DNA from: an uncultured Collinsella sp. | GTDB taxonomy: Bacteria; Actinomycetota; Coriobacteriia; Coriobacteriales; Coriobacteriaceae | Direction: 5' to 3' | DNA length: 16,101 nt | NCBI GenBank assembly: GCA_900757465.1 | Contig: CAAENY010000055.1 | Span: 1 to 16,101 of the forward strand | Shown here: piece after piece, positions 7,926 through 13,742 of the stretch | Position numbering within the stretch: the stretch's first letter is position 1 | How the letters are laid out: each line of letters begins with the position of its first letter | Position numbers and translations under genes: made by a program | Notes under the pieces: generated by a model | Databases searched by the model: none | What the model saw: the letters and a program-made list of their open reading frames with translations, nothing else | Told to the model about the DNA's origin: nothing

Positions 7926-7961
7926 CGAACACTTGTTCTATACGTACACATGTTCTATAGT
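7926..7961 (+). promoter_or_regulatory. hicAB promoter overlapped by two LexA-box-like sites
   Basis: A -35 TTGTTC (7933-7938) and -10 TATAGT (7956-7961) are separated by 17 bases. CGAACACTTGTTCT (7926-7939) covers the -35 and matches the Gram-positive LexA pattern CGAAC-N4-GTTC. CGTACACATGTTCT (7943-7956) covers the spacer with one change in the left half. The two sites are 17 bases apart. SOS control is an inference; the same repeats could be read as HicB operators. Confidence 0.55.
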
Positions 7962-8021
7962 AAGGGTGCTTGCATCGGACTTAAATTGCAACTAGGATAT
8001 AGTTGCAGAATGTGAGGCGGG

Positions 8022-8285
8022 ATGACTCGGACCGATAAACTCATCGCCCAACTGCTTAGCTGCCCTTCGACGTATCGGTATACCGATTTTTTAAAAGTCA
8101 TGGCCTCATATGGCTTTGAAATGGACAGCAAAGGCAAGACATCCGGATCGCGCATTCGCTTCTACAGGCCCTCAGATGGCAGGATGTTCGTGATGCACGC
8201 GCCTCATCCATCTGACGAATTGACAGCGGGGACAATTCGAAACATCGTTCGATTTCTGCAGGATGTCGGAGGCAGTCATGAGTAA
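8022..8285 (+). CDS. hicA: HicA-type toxin (predicted mRNA interferase)
   Basis: An 87-aa HicA-like protein with a small double-stranded-RNA-binding-like fold, expected to cut mRNA when its antitoxin is lost. The core TSGSRIRFYRPSDGRMFVMHAPHP (split over residues 40-63) and the ending LTAGTIRNIVRFLQDVGG match the HicA family. The catalytic His of the classical GSH motif is replaced by Arg (GSR, 42-44); His 59 and 62 in the HAPHP segment are alternative candidates. This variant exists in one HicA subfamily as I recall it. GAGG at 8014-8017 is the ribosome site. The next gene, HicB, overlaps it by eight bases, the usual toxin-first order. The promoter carries LexA-like boxes. Confidence 0.85.
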   Translation: MTRTDKLIAQLLSCPSTYRYTDFLKVMASYGFEMDSKGKTSGSRIRFYRPSDGRMFVMHAPHPSDELTAGTIRNIVRFLQDVGGSHE

Positions 8286-8607
8286 CGTTTTGGCATACAA
8301 GGGCTATTTCGCCCCAGTCGAGTTCGATGCCGAGCAGCATGTACTAACAGGTATGGTCGCCGGCATTAGGGACGCAATTGTATTTGAAGGCTCCACGGCT
8401 GAAGAAGTGGAGCAATGCTTCCACGACGCCGTCGACGATTACCTTGAGTTTTGTGCCGAAAAGGGCAAGGAACCAGAGCGGGCTTTTAAGGGCTCGTTCA
8501 ATGTGAGAACAGGCTCCGAGCTTCACAAGCAGGCAGCACTGGCGGCGGCAAAGAAGGGCGAGTCACTCAATAAGTTTGTGACCGAAGCAATCGCCGCGGC
8601 GTTATAG
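8278..8607 (+). CDS. hicB: HicB-type antitoxin
   Basis: A 109-aa antitoxin that should bind and block HicA and repress the operon. The N-terminal half (YFAPVEFDAEQHVLTGMVAG, then STAEEVEQCFHDAVDDYLEFC) is the degenerate RNase-H-like HicB domain. The C-terminal half (GSELHKQAALAAAKKGESLN and FVTEAI) is a ribbon-helix-helix DNA-binding domain of the Arc/HicB type. The ATG at 8278 has GGAGG (8268-8272) five bases upstream and overlaps the end of hicA (TAA at 8283-8285), indicating translational coupling. An in-frame start at 8263 is less likely because it precedes that ribosome site. The terminator-like hairpin at 8625-8663 follows. Confidence 0.9.
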   Translation: MSNVLAYKGYFAPVEFDAEQHVLTGMVAGIRDAIVFEGSTAEEVEQCFHDAVDDYLEFCAEKGKEPERAFKGSFNVRTGSELHKQAALAAAKKGESLNKFVTEAIAAAL

Positions 8608-8624
8608 CGTTAACGCATGGGCCA

Positions 8625-8663
8625 AAACCACCACAAAGGGGACAGGCACCTTTGTGGTGGTTT
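8625..8663 (+). terminator. Hairpin after hicAB (same family as 6096-6132)
   Basis: AAACCACCACAAAGG (8625-8639) pairs perfectly with CCTTTGTGGTGGTTT (8649-8663) around the loop GGACAGGCA, which is close to the reverse complement of the loop at 6110-6118. The stem ends in only three T, so termination on the plus strand may be weak. The A-rich left end could give better leftward termination. Confidence 0.65.
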
Positions 8664-8680
8664 CGACATTTGCCCAGATA

Positions 8681-8718
8681 AAACCTGCCAAAATAAACCT
8701 GCCCTTTTTGGTAGGTTT
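8681..8718 (+). promoter_or_regulatory. Repeat and hairpin just upstream of the cyclo-ligase gene
   Basis: AAACCTGCC occurs twice (8681-8689 and 8695-8703), and either copy can pair with GGTAGGTTT (8710-8718). The inner hairpin has a six-base T-rich loop. The hairpin ends three bases before the ribosome site of the next gene. It could be a leader structure or just a small repeat element. Confidence 0.4.
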
Positions 8719-8734
8719 GGGAGAGGAAGCCGGG

Positions 8735-9331
8735 ATGGACAAGGCTGAGTTGCGGCGGGCGGTGATTGCTCGGCGCGATGCTCTTGATTTGGACTTGCGG
8801 GCGGCGAAGTCTGCTGATATCTGTGCGCGGCTGGTTGAGCTGCTGGGCCGCTTGGATGCCGTGGCGCCGCACACCGTTGCCGTCTATGCCGCGATGGGTT
8901 CCGAAGTCGACTCAGCCGCGTTTGCCGCAGCTGCCGCCAAACGTGGCTGGCGCGTGGCCTATCCGTGCATGCTCTCGGCAACAGACGCCGCAGCTTGTGG
9001 CCAGCGCATGTGTATGCGGGCAGTTGCTGCCGGCGACGCGGACGCGGCTCCGTTTATCGCCCACCCCACGCGGGCCTTTGCGGCCACGGACATCGACAGC
9101 AGCCGCTTCCCTATCGTGCCTGCCGAAGCTCTCGACATGATCGTCGTGCCGCTCGTAGCATTCGACCGCACCGGCATGCGCCTAGGCTACGGCGGCGGCT
9201 GCTATGACCGCTACCTGCCCATGCTCTCGCCCGTATGTCAAATCGTCGGCATCGCCTTTGACGAACAGCGCGTCGACCACATCCCCACCGATGCCCACGA
9301 CCTGCCGCTGCCCAACATCATCAGCGCCTAA
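8735..9331 (+). CDS. 5-formyltetrahydrofolate cyclo-ligase
   Basis: A 198-aa enzyme (family also called MTHFS, YgfA or Fau) that converts 5-formyl-tetrahydrofolate to 5,10-methenyl-tetrahydrofolate using ATP, returning a storage folate to the one-carbon pool in the cytosol. The family signature RLGYGGGCYDRYL is at residues 149-161. The N-terminal KAELRRAVIARRDAL helix and AVYAAMGSEVDS (substrate strand, about 48-60) are typical. The ATG at 8735 has AGAGGA (8722-8727) seven bases upstream. The open frame extends left into the hairpin at 8654, which I discard. Length is normal. It converges on metA with 42 bases between stop codons and no obvious terminator. Confidence 0.94.
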   Translation: MDKAELRRAVIARRDALDLDLRAAKSADICARLVELLGRLDAVAPHTVAVYAAMGSEVDSAAFAAAAAKRGWRVAYPCMLSATDAAACGQRMCMRAVAAGDADAAPFIAHPTRAFAATDIDSSRFPIVPAEALDMIVVPLVAFDRTGMRLGYGGGCYDRYLPMLSPVCQIVGIAFDEQRVDHIPTDAHDLPLPNIISA

Positions 9332-9373
9332 TCGCCGCCACATCAGCCACGGCTACAGCAGCACCATCGCAGT

Positions 9374-10300
9374 CTAGTGCTCCTCGCCGGCGCGGGCCAG
9401 GTCGTAGGGCGTGGTCTGGTAGACGTAGTAGTTGAGCCAGTTGGTGTAGAGCAGCTGAGCTTGGCTGCGCCAGACGTTGCGCGGCTCGGCGGTGGGGTCG
9501 TCGCCCGGGAAGTAATGCGCCGGCACCTGAGGGTTGAGCCCGCGCTTCACGTCGCGCTCGTACTCCAGGCGCAGTGTGTCGGTATCGTACTCGGGATGGC
9601 CAAAAACAAAGAAGCGGCGGCTGTCGGTCGACTTGACGATGTACAGGCCTACCTCATCAGACACGGCCACGACCTCAAGCTGCGGCTCGGCCTCCACGTC
9701 CTCGCGGCGCACCTCGGTGTTGCGCGAATGCACGGCATAGAAGCGGTCGTCAAAGCCGCGGACCAGCGGGCTTTGTGGCTTCACCAGATAATGCTCGAAC
9801 ACGCCGCTCGCCTTTGCCGGCAGGTCGTGCTTCTGGATACCGTAATGATGGTACAGACCGGCCTGTGCGCCCCAGCAAATATGCAGCGTAGAGTGCACGT
9901 GCGTGGTGGACCAGTCCATGATCTGGCAGAGCTCGGGCCAGTAGTCGACCTCCTCGAACGGCATCTGCTCCACGGGCGCGCCCGTGATGATCAGGCCGTC
10001 GTAGTGGATGTCGCGGATGTCGTCGAACGTGCGGTAGAACGTCTCCAGGTGGCCGGCGCTTACGTGCGTGGCCTCGTGCGTCTTGGTGCGCAGCAGGTCC
10101 ACCTCCACCTGCAGCGGCGTGTTGGAGAGCTTGCGCATGATTTGCGTCTCGGTGGCGATTTTGGTGGGCATGAGGTTGAGGATGAGCACGCGCAGCGGAC
10201 GGATGTCCTGGTGCAGCGCGCGGTACTCGGTCATGACAAAGATGTTCTCGCTCTCGAGCTGCGCAGCGGCAGGGAGGGCGTCGGGGATGCGAATGGGCAT
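9374..10300 (-). CDS. metA: Homoserine O-acyltransferase MetA, predicted acetyl-CoA type
   Basis: A 308-aa enzyme acylating L-homoserine in the first committed step of methionine synthesis. The catalytic Cys is C142 (HICWGAQAGLYHHYGI), with H235 and E237 (VFGHPEYD) completing the active site. Residue 111 in GAPVEQMPF is Glu. In characterised MetA enzymes Glu at 111 marks acetyl-CoA use, while Gly marks succinyl-CoA, so I predict O-acetylhomoserine as product despite the common name homoserine O-succinyltransferase. AGGAG (10306-10310) lies five bases before the ATG. A weak -10 (TACCAT) may lie at 10329-10334. I saw no SAM riboswitch or T-box upstream. It is divergent from the dehydrogenase gene. 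Confidence 0.95.
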   Translation of the reverse strand: MPIRIPDALPAAAQLESENIFVMTEYRALHQDIRPLRVLILNLMPTKIATETQIMRKLSNTPLQVEVDLLRTKTHEATHVSAGHLETFYRTFDDIRDIHYDGLIITGAPVEQMPFEEVDYWPELCQIMDWSTTHVHSTLHICWGAQAGLYHHYGIQKHDLPAKASGVFEHYLVKPQSPLVRGFDDRFYAVHSRNTEVRREDVEAEPQLEVVAVSDEVGLYIVKSTDSRRFFVFGHPEYDTDTLRLEYERDVKRGLNPQVPAHYFPGDDPTAEPRNVWRSQAQLLYTNWLNYYVYQTTPYDLARAGEEH

Positions 10301-10361
10301 GGATGCTCCTTACGAGTCAGTTGCAGCTATGGTACAACGAGCGGCCCCATCCGCGCGAGCA

Positions 10362-10434
10362 CATCGCTCAGCGATGCCGTCAGCGGCCCGAATCACTCCA
10401 AAAATAGAGATTAAGGCATGTCCCAAAAATCTAC
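10362..10434. other. metA-dehydrogenase intergenic hairpins and partial terminator copy
   Basis: CATCGC-TCA-GCGATG (10362-10376) is a small perfect hairpin, and GCCG/CGGC follows at 10376-10387. At 10413-10434 GGCATGTCCCAAAAATCTAC closely matches the loop and right arm of the terminator at 5845-5883, but its left arm is missing. This suggests decay of a repeated terminator-like element. Confidence 0.4.
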
Positions 10435-10468
10435 GGCGCTTTAGCCTAGCAAAGTGGCAGCAGGACGC

Positions 10469-10474
10469 TACAAT
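10469..10474 (+). promoter_or_regulatory. Candidate -10 box (TACAAT) for the dehydrogenase gene
   Basis: TACAAT lies 37 bases before the ATG at 10512. The hexamer 17 bases upstream, CTAGCA, is a weak -35 match. Confidence 0.4.
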
Positions 10475-10511
10475 GGTTCGACGCGAAAAACTCGGCCGAA
10501 AGGATACATAT

Positions 10512-11489
10512 ATGTACCAGACGCGTAAGATCGGTGTGGTCGGCCAGGGCCACGTAGGAGCACATGTCGCCAACAGCCTGCTTATGCAGGGCATTGCCGA
10601 TGAGCTGTACCTGTGCGATATCAACGAGGCCAAGGTGACGTCCGAGGTCCAGGACCTGCGCGACTCCCTTTCGTTTGTCCCGTATAACACCAAAATCGTC
10701 AACTGCTACGACCACTACGAGGAGCTAGCTTGCTGCGACGTCATCGTCAACGCCGCCGGCAAGGTCGCGCTGGCCGCTGGCAACCGCGACGGTGAGTTGT
10801 TCTTTACCACCGACGCCGCCCGCACCTTTGCCAAGCGCATCGTCGACGCCGGCTTTGACGGCATCTTTGTGAGCATCTCCAACCCCTGCGACGTCGTGTG
10901 CACCGAGCTGTGGCACCTGACCGGCTACGATCCCAAGAAGATCATCGGCTCGGGCTGCGGTCTGGATTCCGCCCGCCTGCGCACCGAGATCTCCAAGAAG
11001 GTCGGCGTGAGCCCCAAGTCTATCGACGCCTACATGATCGGCGAGCACGGCTTTAGCCAGCTGGCTGCCTTTAAGGCTGCGACCATCGCCGGCAAGAGCC
11101 TCAACGAGCTTCAGGCCGAGAACCCCGACAAGTACGCCTTTGACCATATGGAAGTCGAGGAGCTCGCACGCAAGGGCGGCTACGTAACCTACCAGGGCAA
11201 ACAGTGCACCGAGTACGCCGTCGCCAACTCCGCCGCGCGCGTCTGCGCCGCCGTGCTGCACAACGAGCACGCCGTGCTTTCGGCATCTACGCTCATGACC
11301 GGCCAGTATGGCGAAGAGGGCATCTTTACCTCCCTGCCGTGCGTGATCGGTGCCGAGGGCGTCGAGGAGGTCTACACGCTCGACCTGTCCGAGTACGAGC
11401 TCGAGGGCTTCCACAAGAGCTGCCAGCACATCCGCGACAACATCGCCCAGCTCGACTGGTGGGATGCCGAGGCCTACGACGCAAAGTAG
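10512..11489 (+). CDS. NAD-dependent L-lactate / L-2-hydroxyacid dehydrogenase
   Basis: A 325-aa member of the lactate/malate dehydrogenase family, reducing a 2-oxoacid to the L-2-hydroxyacid with NADH in the cytosol. The nucleotide-binding GQGHVG is at 11-16, SNPCD at 123-127, the LDSARLR segment (D152, R155) at 151-157, and the catalytic His at 179 in GEHG. The mobile loop (about 84-96, KVALAAGNRDGEL) lacks the usual QKPGETR of lactate dehydrogenase and aligns by eye better with L-2-hydroxyisocaproate dehydrogenases, as does ARKGGYVTYQGK. Substrate is therefore uncertain: pyruvate or a bulkier 2-oxoacid. AAAGGA (10499-10504) lies seven bases before the ATG; the frame upstream of it overlaps metA and is discarded. 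A strong terminator follows. Confidence 0.92.
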   Translation: MYQTRKIGVVGQGHVGAHVANSLLMQGIADELYLCDINEAKVTSEVQDLRDSLSFVPYNTKIVNCYDHYEELACCDVIVNAAGKVALAAGNRDGELFFTTDAARTFAKRIVDAGFDGIFVSISNPCDVVCTELWHLTGYDPKKIIGSGCGLDSARLRTEISKKVGVSPKSIDAYMIGEHGFSQLAAFKAATIAGKSLNELQAENPDKYAFDHMEVEELARKGGYVTYQGKQCTEYAVANSAARVCAAVLHNEHAVLSASTLMTGQYGEEGIFTSLPCVIGAEGVEEVYTLDLSEYELEGFHKSCQHIRDNIAQLDWWDAEAYDAK

Positions 11490-11533
11490 GCCGCCGCTTG
11501 ACGCGACACCTCGCACACACGGCCGCAATGTAG

Positions 11534-11573
11534 AGCGGGCCGCGCCGGAAATCCCCGGTGCGGCCCGCTTTTT
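11534..11573 (+). terminator. Intrinsic terminator of the dehydrogenase gene
   Basis: AGCGGGCCGCGCCGG (11534-11548) pairs with CCGGTGCGGCCCGCT (11555-11569), one G-T pair inside, around a six-base loop, followed by T at 11569-11573. It starts 45 bases after the stop codon. Confidence 0.93.
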
Positions 11574-11622
11574 ATTGACCCCAACAGCATGCCTGAAGAT
11601 TTAGGTCTAATACTTTTCCTGC

Positions 11623-11761
11623 AAAGTGAACGAGCCAAATCGGACCCCCGAAGCATCGACACTTTTCAGACGCCATTTCCTGCGATTTCGTCGAGATTTA
11701 CCTGCGGTTTTGGCACCAAAAAGTGCGGATGCTTCAGGAATCCAAAATAGGTCGTTCACTT
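11623..11761. repeat. Long imperfect inverted repeat
   Basis: Three matched blocks nest: AAGTGAACGA (11624-11633) with TCGTTCACTT (11752-11761), GAAGCATC (11650-11657) with GATGCTTC (11728-11735), and CACTTTT (11660-11666) with AAAAGTG (11719-11725). The central 50 bases are unpaired. The stretch fills most of the gap between the dehydrogenase and the deglycase gene, where I see no coding sequence. Confidence 0.7.
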
Positions 11762-11800
11762 CTGGGGAAAAGCATTTGACTTCATTATTCGACAGCTGGG

Positions 11801-11851
11801 ACGGGGTGCCGCGACGCAGACGGGACCCTCGTTTGGCGAAGGCCCCGTCGT
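11801..11851 (-). terminator. Possible hairpin terminator of the deglycase gene
   Basis: GACGGGACC and GGCCCCGTC (within about 11819-11850) form a stem; its one mismatch on the plus strand becomes a G-U pair in the leftward transcript, which favours a role there. A second GACGGGG at about 11801 offers alternative pairing. No T-run follows, so termination is uncertain. Confidence 0.35.
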
Positions 11852-11873
11852 AAAAGTTCGCTTTCCCCGCTAC

Positions 11874-12842
11874 TTAGTACTGCTCGACGCCCATGTAGCG
11901 ACGAACCTCGGGGCTGTGGTCAAACACCTTGCCGCGGGCGGCGCGCAGCTCGCAGCTCATGTTGTAGAAGAAGATCGGCTCCAGGTACGAACGCACGCTG
12001 GCGGGCACGTCGCCTACGCCGTACTCGAGCGCATCGAGCACCATGACCGTATCGGTGTGCGTGTTGAGGAACGCAAGAGCGCGCTCCTCCATGGGGCGGC
12101 ACTCGCCGGCGCCAAGCTGCACAAAGTAGAACACGCCGGGCTCGGTGGCCTCGAAGGGACCGTGGAAGTACTCGCCAGAGTGGATGTAGCAGCAGTGCTG
12201 CCACTGCATCTCCATGAGCGAGCAGATGGCCATGGCGTAGGTCTGGCTAAAGTTGGGGCCGGAGCCCAGGATATAGAAGAACTTGTGCTGCTGACAGAGC
12301 TCGGCAAAGCGATCGCCCAGCTCGGTGTTGACCTTCTCGCGGGCGGCGGGCAGCAGCGCATCCATCTGCTTGAGGCCCTCGTACATGTCGGCGAGTGCCT
12401 CGTAGCCTTCCTGCTGGTCGAGCAGCTCGGCAGCCATCAGAACACCGATGCCCTGCGGGACCTCGGCCTGCGACTCGCCCTTGCCCCACGGATAGACCCA
12501 GGTTGTCCACTTGCCGTTGTCGATCTTGGAGCCCGCATAGTCGGTCATAGTCACGACCTCGGCACCGGCTGCCAGCGCCATCTCGCAGCCGTCAACGACC
12601 TCCTGCGTGTTGCCGCTGTGGCTGCAGGCAATAACGAGCGACTTCTCGCCAAGGCTCTTAGGAGCCATCAGGCAAAACTCGCGTGCCGTGTAGACCGTCG
12701 AGGTAAACGTGGTGGCCTCGCGCTTGAGCAGCTCGTTGGCCGGCATCAGGTCGATCATCGAACCGCCGCAAGCGATCCAAAAGACGTTCTCAATCTTGCC
12801 CTTGCGCTCGATGATTTCCTGAACCAGATCATGTGCGTTCAT
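11874..12842 (-). CDS. SIS-domain sugar-amine deglycase (FrlB/FraB/GfrF type)
   Basis: A 322-aa double-SIS protein related to fructoselysine-6-phosphate deglycase. Such enzymes split a phosphorylated Amadori product into glucose-6-phosphate and an amino acid. The phosphosugar sites are ACGGSMIDLMPANELLKRE (from about 24) and ACSHSGNTQEVV (72-83). SGEYFHGPFEATEPG (from 222) and HSPEVRRYMGVEQY at the C-terminus mirror FrlB. E211 and H227 are 16 apart, as are the catalytic Glu and His reported for FraB. AAGGAGGA (12851-12858) is eight bases before the ATG. The gene has its own promoter flanked by two repeats, probably GntR sites. No partner kinase or transporter is in the window, so the exact substrate (fructoselysine, glucoselysine, fructose-asparagine or other) is open. 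Confidence 0.85.
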   Translation of the reverse strand: MNAHDLVQEIIERKGKIENVFWIACGGSMIDLMPANELLKREATTFTSTVYTAREFCLMAPKSLGEKSLVIACSHSGNTQEVVDGCEMALAAGAEVVTMTDYAGSKIDNGKWTTWVYPWGKGESQAEVPQGIGVLMAAELLDQQEGYEALADMYEGLKQMDALLPAAREKVNTELGDRFAELCQQHKFFYILGSGPNFSQTYAMAICSLMEMQWQHCCYIHSGEYFHGPFEATEPGVFYFVQLGAGECRPMEERALAFLNTHTDTVMVLDALEYGVGDVPASVRSYLEPIFFYNMSCELRAARGKVFDHSPEVRRYMGVEQY

Positions 12843-12898
12843 CCTGATTTTCCTCCTTGTGGGGCGGCTTTGAGCGACGGCAGCTCGTACCTGCTGTC

Positions 12899-12977
12899 GT
12901 TCTATGTTGTCCTATTTATAGCACGCACGACGACGCTCGTGAAGCCATTTCGCCAAACTTGTTCTATGTTGTTCTAT
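12899..12977 (-). promoter_or_regulatory. Deglycase promoter with two 17-bp direct-repeat operators
   Basis: Read leftward, -35 TTCACG (12938-12943) and -10 TATAAA (12915-12920) are 17 bases apart. GTTCTATGTTGTCCTAT (12899-12915) lies at the start site and GTTCTATGTTGTTCTAT (12961-12977) lies upstream of the -35; they differ at one base and begin 62 bases apart. The adjacent GntR gene is the obvious candidate to bind them. The upstream site begins 10 bases after the GntR stop codon. Confidence 0.7.
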
Positions 12978-12986
12978 CTGTGGATG

Positions 12987-13742
12987 TTAGATGTCGAACA
13001 CGTAGCGCGAGCCCACGATCTTTTGGCGTCCGAGCAGCAATGGCCGCTCGTCCGCATCGGTAAAGTACGCCTCCATATAGAAGAGCGGCTCGCCGACCGG
13101 CACCTCCAGCAGCGGGGCCGTCTGAGCATCGGCAAGCGCAATCTCCACGGTGCAGGGGTCGGACTTGAGCGGCGCGCGACCCGAATGCTCGGCAACGAGC
13201 GCAAAGATTGAGTTATCGGTGAGGTCCTCGTCGGCCAGCGTCTGCAGGTAGGGATGGTCGGCGAGCACAAAGGCGTTGTTCTCGAGCATGACGGGGATGC
13301 CGTCGGCCGTGCGCACGCGCTCGACAACGATGAGCTCGCAGCCGGGTTCCACACCAAAAAACGCCGCGTCCTCACGCGTCGCCGCAACCACCGTGCGCGA
13401 CACCAGGCGTGCTCCGGCCACCATGTCGTTGGCGGCGCAACCCTCGGAAAAGCTCTGAACGTCACCCTTCTGGACAATCTTGCGCTTGAGCTTGGGCGCG
13501 CACACAAACGTGCCCCTCCCCTGCTGGCGGTTGAGATACCCCGCGCGCGACAGCTCCTCGATGGCGCGGCGCACGGTGATGCGTCCCACGCCGTAGGACT
13601 TCGCGAGCTCCATCTCGGAAGGAATGCGTGAGCCGGATGCGTACACGCCGCGCGCGATCTCGCCCTTTAGGTCGTCCATAACCTGCTGGTACAGCGGCAC
13701 GGCGGATACCTCAGTGCGCTCGGTTTTATCGTCGAATGCCAT
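12987..13742 (-). CDS. GntR-family transcriptional regulator with UTRA domain
   Basis: A 251-aa repressor-type regulator of the HutC/FrlR subfamily. Residues 15-80 are the GntR winged helix (PLYQQVMDDLKGEI, SRIPSEMELAKSYGVGRITV, GYLNRQQGRGTFV). Residues about 98-247 are a UTRA ligand domain, which commonly binds a phosphorylated sugar or similar metabolite. GGAG (13750-13753) lies seven bases before the ATG, inside the end of recQ, and the two frames overlap by 17 bases, so it is probably translated from the recQ transcript. The gene downstream is the deglycase, and the pair of 17-bp repeats between them is its likely target. I infer that the deglycase substrate or a relative is the inducer. 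Confidence 0.92.
   Translation of the reverse strand: MAFDDKTERTEVSAVPLYQQVMDDLKGEIARGVYASGSRIPSEMELAKSYGVGRITVRRAIEELSRAGYLNRQQGRGTFVCAPKLKRKIVQKGDVQSFSEGCAANDMVAGARLVSRTVVAATREDAAFFGVEPGCELIVVERVRTADGIPVMLENNAFVLADHPYLQTLADEDLTDNSIFALVAEHSGRAPLKSDPCTVEIALADAQTAPLLEVPVGEPLFYMEAYFTDADERPLLLGRQKIVGSRYVFDI

Noticed and set aside
10301..10511. SAM riboswitch or T-box before metA
   Set aside because: Only small hairpins are visible; none of the conserved core segments of these elements could be found by eye.
7935..12977. One shared regulator for hicAB and the deglycase, from the common GTTCTAT
   Set aside because: The spacing differs (17 bases at hicAB, 10 at the deglycase), and the hicAB sites are palindromic LexA-like boxes while the others are direct repeats.
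11916..13211. A 431-codon open frame on the plus strand
   Set aside because: It mirrors the deglycase and GntR genes, both recognised families, and runs through their shared promoter.
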